A DNA stretch of 64,000 bases from Falciphora oryzae (Eukaryota > Ascomycota > Sordariomycetes > Magnaporthales > Magnaporthaceae): assembly GCA_000733355.1 (NCBI GenBank), contig JNVV01000027.1, positions 82,940-146,939 of the forward strand, read 5' to 3'. This document shows, in pieces, positions 35,001 through 46,487 of the stretch. The notes below the pieces were generated by a model. The model had not been told where the DNA came from. It worked only from the letters and a program-made list of their open reading frames with translations, and made no database searches. Position numbers and translations under genes: made by a program. Positions within the stretch are counted from its first letter, which is position 1. Every line of letters begins with the position of its first letter.

Positions 35001-37610
35001 ATCTCCTATCTGTCCCCTCCCCTGCCTCTTCTTTCTCCCTCTTTCTAGTTTGTTGTTGCCTCAGAGATTGACGACTTTGTCGCGGCTTTGGCCCTCATCA
35101 TCGGCAGACTGATCCGACCATGCCAACAGTGCATCTCTTTCTCTGCTTTTGCCTCGCCAGAGATGTTCCTTTCACAAGGTGGGTGACCTCCACTCCGGCG
35201 GCCAGCCGTCAGTTGACGAAAACATTATTATCAGGCCACGGCCCGTGAAATGAAGAGGAATCTGATCACGGCGTGCGTGGGATGAAGAGCATTTGTTACG
35301 ATCCAATGGCGGTTTGGCATGTCTGGAGTTGGAGGGAGGAACCCACTCAGCACCTTGTGTGCTGATAAATACAGGCCTTCATGCCCTTCTCCACAACAGG
35401 TTCCACATTTCCACGCCTACGACACCGACTCCTCCCCACATCAGCCACGAACTTAAACGCCGAGCGACACCGACGAGCCATGGCATCGGCGAACCGTGGT
35501 ACCGGCGAGACACGACACGGGTCGATGGCGGGACCAAGATACACTTCGGTGGCGGCAGGGGAGGATGAGAAGTAGGGAGAAGGGGGGAATGGTGATCTGG
35601 CGATCTGGTGGCCTGGCGGTCTGGTGGTCTGAGTCGAGCAGCGAGACGAAGGAGCTTTGAGTGGTATATTAGGTGCATAATCGAACAAGTGGCTATTATC
35701 GTTTGTCGTCTGACAGACAGCTGTGCCTTTTGACTGCTTCCTGCTCGATGCCTCTGCCGTCGCTGTCCTTGATGCAGCATCCAGTGCCTCCTTGTATTTG
35801 CGCTCGCAGGTGCAAGTTCTTCGTCGCCACGATCTAGTTCCGGCTTTTGCCTTCCCGAGATCAACCAGTTCCTCCCTGCGCTTTGCTTTTCCTTACGTAC
35901 GCCTCCCTGAAATGCGACCAGAAATTGCAACATTGTGCCTCAGAGCTTTGTGACATTTCTAGCCGATGTCCACAGCCCCGAAGGACAGTCCAAGCCGGAC
36001 AATACGGCATTTTCCCTGAGGCTCATCACCGGCGCAATAAGTATTCACGTTCCAGTAAAGCGTCTTGGTACATTTCTCCTAGATCCCCAGCGCTCAGTCG
36101 GAAAAAACCAGCATTGTGCCTCTGAGCTTTGAGGCCAAGGCGGCATATCCCGAGGCTCATCATCGGCGCACTAAGTACCCGACTTCCAATAAAGCGACCC
36201 GGTACGTTTCCCCTAGATCCCCTGCATCTAATTAGCTGCCCTCATTGTGCCTCAGAGCTTTGTGACCTGTCGGGTCGATGTCCACAGCCCCGAAGGGCAG
36301 TCCAAGCTGGACAAGACGGCACTATCTTGAGGTTCATCACCGGCGCAAAAAGAACCCTGTTACACGATTTTTAATACCGCTTAGTATATGTCCCCCAACT
36401 TCCCAACATCCAACCAATCGATCAATCGAGAAAAAAAAAAAAAAAAAAAAATCGTGCCTCAGAGATTTGTCACATTTTTAGCCCCTGTCCCCAGCCCCGA
36501 CATGCAGCCCGAGTTGAGGGACGGGAAGGCATTATTGTTGTGCTCATCATCGGCGCAAGAGCATTGTTACGACTTTCGGACTGCGGTTTGGTATGTCGAG
36601 AGTTGGAGGGAACGTAGACGGAAGTGCTTCTGTCGTGCCCCAGGGCAAGGTCCGCGAGTATTTATCTCCAAAGGCTCCCGAAGTTTCCCCTCTTTACAGT
36701 ATCTAGACTTCCAGAGCCGTAGGTGCCTCAAAAGTTCCTTTTTCTCTTTCTCCCGTATATGCACCGCGCCTACCTGCACCCATGACGTGTTGATGCGAGC
36801 GGTGACTTGGGTCAGCAGCACGAGGACGCCAGGTACAAGGACAGGCCGCACCGTGCGGACCGCTGCAGACGGGGAGGCTAACTTTCCACGTATTGTGCGG
36901 AAACTGGCGAACCTTGGAGTCCAAGCGTTCCTGCATCGTGCAACTATTTTTCAATGTCATTCTAGCTTGTGTCAGATTTTTAACCCGTTTGACACCCGAA
37001 AAGCCATGCAGCCCTCGAAGCTTTTCTCATGGTGCCACGTGCCTAAGCTGGCTTGCGGGAGAGAGGAGCTCGATTTGAGGCTGCGGCGGTGGGTCTCCCC
37101 GCAGATTACGTCAGTGGGTGATTACTGGTGCCGTCGGGATCAGCCCTTGGTAATCTACATTTACTCGGGGGCTGTACCTTGTGGGCCCCCACCTTGAGAG
37201 GGGATGCTGTTGCACGCGGTGCAGGAATTGATTAGTCAAGTGCACGGACGTGTTGGGCAGGACGCGCTGCAGGCAAAATTTGCGAGAAATCTGTCCCAGC
37301 GGGCATGGAGCATCATCAATCAGACAGAACAATCAATCAATCCAATCAGATCAATTCATTCTCGTTACGCTGTGCAACAGATGCAAGGTGGGGGGCCCGC
37401 AAGGGATATCCAAGAAGTAGCCGAGCCCGCCCGCACCAGCGCCGCATTTCAATTCCTTCCCTATCATCCATCTCTTCTTTACATGGAGCCCCTCTCGACG
37501 TTTGACAGGCGCTCAATTGAAATACAAAAACCATGCCAATTCTATCCTCCTATTGTGTTCGCAAAATCATGTCCATATCCCCGCAACTCCCATTGTTCTG
37601 CCAAGGAGTC
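32083..37610. other. Gene-poor stretch, 5.5 kb
   Basis: No coding sequence is supported. The stretch holds C/T-rich segments (34,560-35,050), TACCTAGG-type words at about 32,099, 34,003 and 34,041-34,059, an A-run at about 36,430-36,450 and the tandem repeat listed separately. Open frames are short, overlapping and without recognisable domains. Parts may be the remains of an inactivated transposon, but I see no terminal repeats or transposase motif. Confidence 0.5.
35287..36612. repeat. Degenerate tandem repeat, about four copies, with direct repeats at its edges
   Basis: A unit that begins ATTGTGCCTCAGAGCTTTG is seen at about 35,932, 36,113 and 36,244, with a weaker copy at about 36,453. 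Later parts of the unit recur in order: a CCACAGCCCCGAAGG block (35,980 and 36,285), a CTCATCACCGGCGCA block (36,022, 36,157, 36,333, 36,542) and a CCTAGATCCCC block (36,079 and 36,212). Full units are about 180 bp; the second copy lacks about 50 bp in the middle. In addition, the segment 35,287-35,338 (CATTTGTTACGA, GGTTTGGCATGTC, AGTTGGAGGGA) is repeated in diverged form at 36,555-36,611, so the array is bounded by related direct repeats. No protein is encoded. Confidence 0.75.
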
Positions 37611-38461
37611 CTACACAGGCTGGTTGTTGAGGTTTGCGAGGGCGGCAGCACCAGTCCCGAATATGGCCGTCCAGACGGATGCAAAGAGGAGACCGAACCC
37701 GAGCCCGAGCGGGCCCCAGACCTTGAGGCCGTCGATACTGGATAGCCCGCCGTAGGTACCCACCGCGCTCTGGGCGTGGAACCCGGCGATGATAGCGACG
37801 AGGACGAAGAAGCGGCGGTCATGCGGTCGAGTTCTGTCCAGAAACGCCAGCAGGACAAGGATGAGGTAGCCCAGACCGCAAATGGCGTAGGCTACCACAA
37901 GGAAGCTCCGAGCCACATTGTCGTCTTGACCGGCAGTCCCGAAGGACAGAACGGGAACGGCGAGGCTTCCGGTTGCTGCGAGTAACCCGGCGCCGTTGGC
38001 CAGAGCGCCCATGGTTGTGAAGGGGAAGGATATGGCGGCCACTGGCGTTACAATGCCGGAGGTGAAGATAAGAAGTCCCGCCAGAACCATAAATGGGTGG
38101 AGACGGCGGGCTGGCCAGCGACGGCAGGGCGAGGTGTCGAGCAGCTCGACTGATCCCTTTTTCGAGGAGATGGTCTCGGGAGATGCCAGAGCACGACCTC
38201 TGGCAGAGTGGGGGGAAGGGAGGAGCGCGCGATATTTCTCGTCGGGGGCTGCTGTAACACTGAAGTTTGTCCGATGGTTGCGCTGGAGAGACGATTATGG
38301 CTGTTAGCCATGTGTGGAAGTGGGCGGGCAGCTTAAGGTTAATTGATTGACTGGGGATAGGGGCAACTAACCGTGCCAAAGACACGAATCACCACTGACA
38401 CCGGCTCGATTTCCGGTGGCGTCACTGTCAAGACTCTTTTTGCGGAGAATGAGGTTGGCAT
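37611..38461 (-). CDS. Hypothetical membrane protein, four transmembrane segments
   Basis: Two exons, 38461-38372 and 38282-37611, with an 88 bp intron (GTTAGT donor, GCTAAC branch, CTCCAG acceptor), phase 0; 253 aa. The first 90 residues are hydrophilic and basic, with no signal peptide. Four hydrophobic segments follow: MVLAGLLIFTSGIVTPVAAI, a Gly/Ala-rich stretch around GALANGAGLLAATGSLAVPV, VVAYAICGLGYLILVLLAFL, and FFVLVAIIAGFHA or LGLGFGLLFASVWTAIFGTG near the end (possibly five in total). The stop is preceded by ANLNNQPV. I do not recognise a family, so no function is offered. Only the intron recovers the N-terminus; the long internal frame alone would start at the first membrane segment. 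Confidence 0.75.
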
Positions 38462-40261
38462 TATGGTCGTGAAAAGATGCTTGGGCGAAAAGAGTTTGCT
38501 GTGCGAGACACGGGTTGCGTTTCCGCGCAGAAATGCTTTCAGGTCAGTGGAACGCCGCCCCCTGGGCTACTATGGAAGCAAACTGGAAAACTCGGATAAT
38601 CGAAGAGGTGAATAAGATGATACCGAGTTATATTTTATTTTTCTGCGAAATAGTTTTGGACAGGGACAGTCCTGTTTTTGAAGAACTTATATTTCCAGGA
38701 CCCCTACTTCCATCTGACCCAGCACCGCAAACTGGCGGGGACGCTGGTGGGCGAGCCGGGTTTCTGGGTCGGTTGACGGGGGGGTTGTTCGTGCTCGGCA
38801 GCAGTGGTACTTTTTGGGTGAGGTTTGGCCTGCAGAACACAAATACCGCCTATTATTCCTGGCAAATCCGTACTGTACTGTACCGTCACAGGGACAAACA
38901 AGGGGGAGCTCGGACCCTCCCTTCCTATCAAGGACGCTGGCAGTCTAACGACACTCAAGGGAATACGCATTAGTCAATTCTCGTCCAGCCGGAATGGTGA
39001 AGGATAGCAAGCACACCTCCAGCCCGTATTCGCTGCTAACCCTGACGAAACGAAAGCAAGCAACGCAATACTCACGCGTTCGCACTCGGAGACTTGCCAC
39101 TCCCGTCAGCCGAAAAAAAGGCGCTGCGAAATGGGTGCATTCTGTCAGCTCGCCGCGGGTGGGAGACTAGAAGCTATCGCTGAGCCTCTCAATTTTCCTC
39201 TGTGCAGAATATTCCTCTTCGAAGACGTGCATGCTATCACTCCTTTACACTGCTGGAGACTTTCTCACGTGATACTTTAAAGATACTTTCCTGGAGGTAA
39301 CCATGGGAAAATTGAGCCGCCTACTGGCTCGAATATATGATTTCGCCCTTCATACGACATCAAAGCATGCACGCACCGGAAACAAATTCGAGGCACAAGG
39401 TGGCTGCCGGAGACCTTGGAGCATCTCAATCAAGTTCGCTAAACTTAACAAACTTGGAATAATTATATAACCTCCTACTCCGAAAGCCCTACGCTGTGGA
39501 TAACAACCATATGCTATGCTTTCGTCTCTCGCAATACCAGAATTTTCGATTTCGGGACAGGGTGGATAGCCTATCGGCTTGGAACCACATCCCTAGGGGA
39601 AGCTCTTGACCCAATCAACACAGAATATTATGGAGACGTGAGCTGCCAGTCTTAGCGGGTAACCGGGGCCTTTGTAGATGGGACTTGCATCGGCCTTGCC
39701 AGATCCAGGCCTTGGTGGCAGAGCGACTGACCGGCCGGATCCAGGTGGCATTCATGGACGTCTAGCAGGCTAGCACTTTGGTAATAAGCGGCCCCGTGGC
39801 GTGCACCTGGGACATGGGATGCCCGGCTCTAATAATGTAGTCACTGCCAGATTTTAATGGCAGGATGATCCTTGCTAAAAGGCAGAGCGGTGCGCTCCCG
39901 TTGATCTGGGTCTATTTGCACGGGTGTGCTTCCCAGAGGATTTCCATGCGCGGCCAGTATATGTTGCAAGCTGAAAATTCAGGGGGAAAGAATCCAGCGC
40001 CGCGTTGAGCTCGAAGCCGTGTCGTCCAAACGACGCAGGGTTAGGGTCCGCGCCCAACTGCCCCGAGCCTAACCGTTACCTAAGCCCACTACTAGCCAAT
40101 CACGACGACGCTTTTGTCAAGCAATTCCGAGCTTGCGGGAACTTTGGAGACCACACCCGCAGAACCGCCCGAGGCCGACGACGACGACGGCGACCGACGC
40201 CAATTGAATTGAGCCGAAACGCCGCGTTCCCCCCTCGAACCTCGGAATCGCCAACTCCAAA
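38462..40261. other. Divergent intergenic region
   Basis: This 1.8 kb lies upstream of the membrane-protein gene (minus) and the complex I gene (plus). The part from about 39,000 to 39,850 has no long open frame on either strand and is locally AT-rich near 39,460-39,480. No RNA gene recognised. Confidence 0.5.
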
Positions 40262-41595
40262 ATGGCGAGCAAGCTGTCTCCCCTCTTCCGGACCGCCGCA
40301 CGGTCGGCGTGCCGCCGCGCATCACAGCAGCAGCCCCAGACCCGAGCCATATCGTCGACGGCGGCAAGGCGAAGCGACACCCTCATGATCGTGCGTCTCT
40401 CCCCCTGCAACCCCTCGACGCTAGCTTAGGCAGTCCTTCCACCTGTCTTAGAGGAGCCAGACAGCTCCCCAGGTCCAATTGGGCCAGGACAGGATAGTGG
40501 GCGGGCCCAATCCACGGGGAAATATTATAGACTGACATCACGCAGCACCGCAACACGCCAGACAACAACCCGGACATACCCTTCAAGTTCAGCGCGCAGA
40601 ACGAAAAGGTCATCGCCGAGATCCTGAAGCGCTACCCGCCGCAGTACAAGAAGGCGGCCGTCATGCCGCTGCTCGACGTCGGCCAGCGCCAGCACGGCTT
40701 CACCAGCATCAGCGTCATGAACGAGGTCGCCCGCCTGCTCGAGNNNNNNNNNNNNNNNNNNNNNNNNNNNNNNNNNNNNNNNNNNNNNNNNNNNNNNNNN
40801 NNNNNNNNNNNNNNNNNNNNNNNNNNNNNNNNNNNNNNNNNNNNNNNNNNNNNNNNNNNNNNNNNNNNNNNNNNNNNNNNNNNNNNNNNNNNNNNNNNNN
40901 NNNNNNNNNNNNNNNNNNNNNNNNNNNNNNNNNNNNNNNNNNNNNNNNNNNNNAGGCGGCCGTCATGCCGCTGCTCGACGTCGGCCAGCGCCAGCACGGC
41001 TTCACCAGCATCAGCGTCATGAACGAGGTCGCCCGCCTGCTCGAGATGCCCCCGATGCGCGTCTACGAGGTCGCGTCCTTCTACACCATGTACAACCGCA
41101 CCCCGGTCGGCAAGTTTTTCGTCCAGGCCTGCACCACGGTATGTTTTTTTTCCTCTCCTTTTGCCCGCTACCTACCTAGCATAAACCTGCAACCTAACAG
41201 CTGACATTGACACACACAAAAAAAAGACCCCCTGCCAACTCGGCGGCTGCGGCTCCGACCTCATCGTCAAGGCCATCCGCGAGCACCTCGGCATCGAGCA
41301 GGGCCAGACGACAAAGGACGGGCTCTTCACCTTCATCGAGGTCGAGTGCCTCGGCGCCTGCGTCAACGCCCCCATGATCCAGATCAACGACGACTACTAC
41401 GAGGACCTGACCCCGGAGTCGGTCAAGTCGCTCCTCACCGCCCTCAAGGACTCGGCCGCCGCCGGGGGAACAAAGAAGGCCGCCGTGCCCAAGCCCGGCC
41501 CCCTGTCCGGCCGCGACACGTGCGAGAACAGCGCCGGCCTGACCAACCTGACGAGCCAGCCGTGGGGCATCGAGACGACGAGGAAAGATCTGTAG
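40262..41595 (+). CDS. nuo-24: NADH:ubiquinone oxidoreductase 24 kDa subunit, interrupted by an assembly gap
   Basis: A mitochondrial complex I peripheral-arm subunit that carries the 2Fe-2S cluster N1a. Exons are 40262-40390, 40546-41138 (containing the N gap) and 41227-41595, with introns of 155 and 88 bp. Residues 1-40 are an Arg/Ser/Ala-rich mitochondrial presequence. The body has [31 protein letters not shown] and the four cluster ligands, in CTTTPC and CLGAC. The 92 bases before the gap (40652-40743) are identical to the 92 bases after it (40954-41045). Collapsing them gives a continuous frame and a 262 aa protein, about the usual length of fungal homologues; keeping gap and duplicate adds 302 bases and breaks the frame. 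The gene is therefore probably intact in the organism. Confidence 0.95.
40744..40953. other. Assembly gap of 210 N, probably spurious
   Basis: A run of N inside exon 2 of the complex I gene, flanked by identical 92-base copies (40652-40743 and 40954-41045). The two contig ends overlap and should have been merged. Confidence 0.93.
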
Positions 41596-42122
41596 AGAAA
41601 AGGTTATTTGGGTGTGGGGGCTGAGTTGGAGGGGGGTTACCAAAAGCAAAAGGCTGGATCGGGGGATGGGTGGCACTGATGCTGTGTCCTAGACGATGGC
41701 CTGGGAAGGGTTCCGGGAGGGCCTGTCCGAGAGGGTGGGGGAATAGACCGTTATTCTCTGTACATACAACCCGTATTGTGGAAATCAATGCATAAAGGAG
41801 CGGATGGATACAAACCGGCCATTCCAGCTGGCGACTGTGTATGGCGGTTTTGATGTCATGCACATGGGCCTTGCATGCAGGTGTGCCGTTTCCTGAACAA
41901 AATTTTGCCTATCAACCTGTACATGGAAAGAAAATGCCCATCCTTCGGTATCTGATATTTCTCCCATGGCAAACGTAAAATGACTCCTGAAAACCTTCGT
42001 AGACCATAGCGAGTCATGATCCTGATTCTTCAAATGATCTCAACTGGCTTGTGTATCAATTCTTTCGAGATTGCAAACTTTCAGTGCACATTTACTCCCG
42101 CCACACAACATCCCCTTCGTCA
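41596..42122. other. Convergent 3' intergenic spacer
   Basis: Lies between the stop of the complex I gene (plus) and the stop of the kelch gene (minus). Nothing else recognised. Confidence 0.5.
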
Positions 42123-44066
42123 TCAACCCCTCGCCCGCTCGCCGAGCCTCAGGATCCAGCCGTCGCCCTGCCTCTTGCCACCGGGGCCCATGCCGCCCCA
42201 GACCACGACGGCGTTCTCGTCGTGATCGACCGAGGTGGCGATGCAGCCGCGGGGTCCGGGCCCCTCGGCGGCGCTCGGGTCGTCCTCGTCGTAGGCGGCC
42301 GTCTCGACGCGGTACCAGCGGCCCTCGCCCGTCTTGCGCCTGAAGACGGTCAGGACCGCGTCCGTGACGCTGGCCATGCTCATGCCGAGCGAGGGGACCT
42401 GGAACGCCCAGACGTCGCCCCAGTACTGCTGGTCGCCGCCCTCGCCCAGGATGAGGAGGAGGTACTCGCGGCCGCCGCCCGTCGTGACGGCGCAGAGGCT
42501 GTGGACGCTGCGCGCGCCGGGCCAGGGGTGCTGGTCGACGAGCGACTTGGCCGCGCCCTCCTCCTCGTCGGCCACCGACACGCCCGGCGCCTCCTCGGCG
42601 AGTGTCTTCCAGCCGCCGCCGCGGGCCGTGACGTTGACCTCGTCGCCGACGGCGCTGACGTCGTCAAAGGTGTCGAGCCCCAGCTCCAAAAAGTCGATGC
42701 GGCCGCCCTGCGGCTGGCCCGCGGCGTCGGCGCCGCCGAAGCGGTAGAGGCGCGACTTGCTGATGCACACGGCGGACCCCTGCCTGCCGGGGCCGGGCGC
42801 GTCGGGGAGCTGCTGCCAGACGCGGGTGTGGACGTCAAAGGCCCAGGCCTCGGTGCTCAGCGAGCCGTCGGCCAGGCGGCCGCCGTGCACAAACAGGGTG
42901 CCGTAGCCGTCCGACTCCTCGTCGGTCGCGTGCGCGGCGATGTTGCCGACGACGGGCGCCTGGGGGATGCCCACCTCTGCGCGGTCGCCCTCGGCCCACT
43001 CGCGCCAGCCGGCCGCCTTGTCGGGCCCGCGCATCTTCTTGCGGTTCGTCCCGTTGCCCGGCTGGCCCGGCCGGTCGGTTGCGGCGCAGCAGTGGCCGCT
43101 CCGGGCGGCGGGGAAGGCCTGGCGGGAGGCGGCGGGGGCGAGGGTCAGGGGCGCCGGCAGGGTTGCGGGCCTGGGGTCGAGGGCGGCCCAGGTGTGGGTG
43201 CGAGTGTCGAAGGCCCAGACGCGGCCGCGCTCCTCGAGGGGCGGGGCCGCCTGCGGGTCCGGCCCGGGCTGGCGGCCGCCGAAGATGAGCACGCGGCTGC
43301 CGATGACGGCCGAGGCGTGGCCGACTCGCGGCGGGGGGACTTTGTGGGAGACCACCGAGGGCGACGCTGGGCCCTTTCCCTTGTCTTTCCGGGCGGCAGC
43401 CGGGGCGTCGTCCTCTTCGTCGCTATCTGAATCTTCTTCCTCGCTGCTAGACTCCTCTTCCTCGCTGGATTCCTCTTCCTCCTCAGGCGGGGCCGGCGCG
43501 CGCCCCGCAGGGCTTGGCTCCCTGATGACGGGAACGTTGGGGGCGTCGCCGAGGGGTATTTCGGTCAACCCCTTGTCTTTGCCGGAGCTGGTGGGCGCCG
43601 CGACACCCTCTTCCTGGGGCGCGTGCTCGACGGACTGGGGTGCGGGCTTCGGCTTGATGGCGTAGCAATCGGCGCCGGCGAAGCCCTGGGGTAGGGCGAC
43701 GGCGTAGACGTCGTTGTCGGCGGGCTGGCGGACGCGGCCGTCACCGCCGAAGATGTAGGCGGTTCCCGCGACGACATCGACGGTGTGGGACGAGCGGGGA
43801 AGGGGCGGAAGCGAGATGCGCTCCCAGGTACCCTTGAGGGCGTCACTCGAGTGGCTGCCCTTGCCCCTCCCGATCGAGGGCATGGCCGGCATGGCAGGCA
43901 TGGCAGGCATGGCAGGCATCGAAGGCATCGAAGGCATCGAAGGCATCGATGGCATCGATGGCATGTTGACCGAGGGCATGCTGACGCTCGGCATTTTTTG
44001 TAGGGACTGGGGGAGGGACTGCAGCCGCTCGGTAGTGCGGCGCTTGAGGGTGGTGAAGGTCTCCAT
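42123..44066 (-). CDS. Kelch-repeat protein with MPS/MPA tripeptide array and acidic insert
   Basis: A 647 aa protein in one exon, ATG at 44066 (METFTTLKRR). Residues about 25-66 are an array of Met-Pro-Ser and Met-Pro-Ala tripeptides encoded by 9-base repeats. Kelch blades follow: RSSHTVDVVAGTAYIFGG, RVGHASAVIGSRVLIFGG, ARSGHCCAATD, a blade with LFVHGGRLADGS and WAFDVHTRVWQQL, one with GSAVCISKSRLYRFGG, one with SVHSLCAVTTGG, and a last blade with GCIATSVDHDENAVVVWGG. This gives a six- or seven-bladed propeller. An acidic Glu/Ser insert (about residues 196-222) and a Lys-rich patch lie between blades 1 and 2. Fungal kelch proteins act as scaffolds, for example at polarity sites, but this one cannot be matched to a named gene. 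No signal peptide or membrane segment. Confidence 0.88.
   Translation of the reverse strand: METFTTLKRRTTERLQSLPQSLQKMPSVSMPSVNMPSMPSMPSMPSMPSMPAMPAMPAMPAMPSIGRGKGSHSSDALKGTWERISLPPLPRSSHTVDVVAGTAYIFGGDGRVRQPADNDVYAVALPQGFAGADCYAIKPKPAPQSVEHAPQEEGVAAPTSSGKDKGLTEIPLGDAPNVPVIREPSPAGRAPAPPEEEEESSEEEESSSEEEDSDSDEEDDAPAAARKDKGKGPASPSVVSHKVPPPRVGHASAVIGSRVLIFGGRQPGPDPQAAPPLEERGRVWAFDTRTHTWAALDPRPATLPAPLTLAPAASRQAFPAARSGHCCAATDRPGQPGNGTNRKKMRGPDKAAGWREWAEGDRAEVGIPQAPVVGNIAAHATDEESDGYGTLFVHGGRLADGSLSTEAWAFDVHTRVWQQLPDAPGPGRQGSAVCISKSRLYRFGGADAAGQPQGGRIDFLELGLDTFDDVSAVGDEVNVTARGGGWKTLAEEAPGVSVADEEEGAAKSLVDQHPWPGARSVHSLCAVTTGGGREYLLLILGEGGDQQYWGDVWAFQVPSLGMSMASVTDAVLTVFRRKTGEGRWYRVETAAYDEDDPSAAEGPGPRGCIATSVDHDENAVVVWGGMGPGGKRQGDGWILRLGERARG
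43864..43992 (-). repeat. Coding 9-base minisatellite (Met-Pro-Ser/Ala)
   Basis: On the coding strand, 9-base units of the type ATGCCTTCG (Met-Pro-Ser, five in a row) are followed by ATGCCTGCC (Met-Pro-Ala, four in a row). The start is less regular. Two homogenised unit types side by side suggest replication slippage or unequal exchange. Confidence 0.85.
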
Positions 44067-46487
44067 GGCTGCTGTGGTTCTTCTGCGGGTTGACAGAAAT
44101 TTTTAGAGAGAGTAGGAGGTATATGTTGATGGGAGCCTGATGGCGATGAAAAAGGCTGATACAGCCTGGAATGACGCGAGCTGTGCCCGATGGGGAGCTG
44201 GTGACGTACGTCTTTAACGGCGGTACCTGGAAATCGATGGAGCTCGTGCGCTCTTTTGCAGGGTCGCAACCAAGTGGGCAGCAGATGGGTGCGACCAGAT
44301 GGAACAGCAATTGAGTGGGAGTGGCAATTGAATAGGTACTCGACGACAAGGGCCTTTTGGGTACAGAATACGAAGATGCCGAGGAGATGAAGGTGAACAA
44401 GACGACAGGATTAAATCATCCGACTGTGCCGGGAAATCCTCCCATCAGCACCAACGTCGACACCCGACAGGCGGGATCCAATCAAGGCCCATCCCGCCGC
44501 AGCTGAAGTCGCGGCCTGGAAAGCGTCGAAGCTCCCAGCTCGTGCTTTCCCCGCACTGAAGGCGCCCCGATTGGTGGGTGGGATGTGGAACCGTGTGCGA
44601 ACCGTTGTCGAGGCACGGACCGCTGGCGCACGAAGGCCTGCACTTGGGCTGACTCGTGACAGACAGCTGACAGCGAAATGCTAGGGAACAGAAAAATCGG
44701 TCTCTAGCATACGCACGCTTGGCCGCAGACTGTCGGATGGTTTGCATCAAATGCACGCACTTGGGAATTTTCAATCAAGCCAATTCACCGCTGCAGAGCA
44801 TGTGCTTGCTGACCCAGCTGGTTGGCTGGAGACTGGTTGAACCAATTTTCAACGACGCACAGTGAAGCACAGCACCGCCTCCTCCGGCTTCCTGCTGTGC
44901 CACCCCCAAGCCACTCAACCGTCTTCCCCAGCCGGGGTCTAGCTTGCTCGACGCCCACGTCAGCACCGCGCAGACGGGGACGGAGCCAACGGGACGGCCG
45001 ATGATGCCGAGTGTGTACTTGGGCCCGATAAAGAGCAGGGTCGACAGCGCCAGCGTTCTGTACATCACCGTCGCCGTCGACAAATTTCACGACGGCGCCC
45101 ATCAGGAGAAGAGAGACGCATCTGAGAGAAGGAAAAAAAAAAAAAGGAGAAAAGGGTGACGGAGCAGGCTGAGGGTTGAGTGTATGGATATCAAGAAGAG
45201 ATCGCTGTCTGCTTGCTCCCGCCTGCACTTGGTAGCATCATCTCAGAAAAACATTGGAGCCGCTGCCCATCGTCGAGCTCCGGCCGGGGAGGCCCCGGTC
45301 GGGACCGACTTGAACGGCAGTGTTTCATCACCGATGAATTCTCAATCCAAAGTAGGATTCGCTCGGGTCATCCTGGACCTCCAGTGAAGAGGTTGCTAAT
45401 CTACCGAGCGTCGGCTATGCTTCCCACGCTCACGCAATGACGACCTATCGGTATCGTGTTTCTGAGGGGTGATGGAGAGAGAGTTGGGTGTTTTATCCTC
45501 CTTCGGGGTTTTTTTTTTCTACCGCACCTACTTAGGTAGCTTACACGCGACGTTCGCATGGGCTAACAACGAAAAAAAAAAAAAAAAAAAAAAAAAACCT
45601 ACAAACTTTCCTTTTAGGTTCATCCCTCCCAGGGTTGCCAGCCAGCCCCTGAGCGCCATCGACCTCATCCCGCGCCGCCGAGGCGACGACCCGATCCTCC
45701 AACAGCTGAGGCTCCTCGAAAGCCAGGCACACATGCGCGGACACGGGGCCACAGAGAAGGGGAGGCGGGATAATAAGCTGCGGGAGCAGAAAGGGGAGGG
45801 TCGGGCACGCGCCGAGGCTGTGCTGCTGTCGTGGGTGGCCTGGGCATCGGGATGGCATCTTGCTTTGGTGGCTCAGAAAACGTTCTGTATCCACTCCATG
45901 GTTAATCTCGAAGCCCCCAAGAATAAAGTGTGTCTACCTCACGTCTGTCGTAGCCCGTCCGTTACTCAGTCCACAGTTGCGCTGGCGCCAAGGGGTATGT
46001 CAGTGGCTCGAAGCAACTTCGTCCGGAAGTCAAGGCCAGGCCAGTGGCTCGTCAGAATCTTGCGGGTCAAGCGTTAAGACTTCATCCCCGAGGTTACTAT
46101 TCCAGGAGGACAGAAATAACCCTCCCTCCTAATCCGCCAGCCCGATGGAACCTTCTGATGTGGTGATGTAGAGACCAGTGCACAGGCTATCATGATGGGC
46201 GGCCTGCGTAAACTGTGGACCAGGCGCCGAGGGTGCATCCACAAGCCTCACGATCAAGGCTTGTCTGTTGTTGTTGTAGCCAAGTTCAGCCCTGTCGCCG
46301 CGGCTTTGGCTGCCTCCGCTGGTGTGCAGGGTGCATCTCGGATGAAAGTCCACCGTCACATCGCGCGAGATGTTGAGGCGAGAATCATGGGGCTTACAGT
46401 GGATCAAAACCATCTAGACCAGGTTGGGCGGATCCACGATGAAATCTTGGATCATAAGCAAGCTGATTGAGCCAAGTTTGCATCATT
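44067..46487. other. Intergenic, low-complexity runs
   Basis: This 2.4 kb is the upstream side of the kelch gene. It holds an A-run of about 12 at 45,133, an A-run of about 27 at 45,571-45,597 and a TACTTAGGTA-type word at 45,528-45,541. A minus-strand frame at 45,083-44,775 has a hydrophobic start but no support, and I have not called it. Confidence 0.5.

Noticed and set aside
35281..36612. The 180 bp repeat as a CRISPR array
   Set aside because: Units are far too long and diverged, spacers are not unique, and the host is a eukaryote.
32083..37610. A transposon in the gene-poor stretch
   Set aside because: No transposase, reverse transcriptase or terminal repeat is visible; only the tandem array and low-complexity runs.
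42051..43430. Plus-strand frame of 459 codons opposite the kelch gene
   Set aside because: A GC-rich antisense shadow (Ala/Gly/Arg/Val-rich); the kelch frame on minus has recognisable blades.
44775..45083. Minus-strand frame of 102 codons with a hydrophobic start (MYRTLALSTLLFIG)
   Set aside because: A second minus-strand frame of similar length overlaps it, there is no domain, the C-terminal half is of random composition, and no splice signals extend it.
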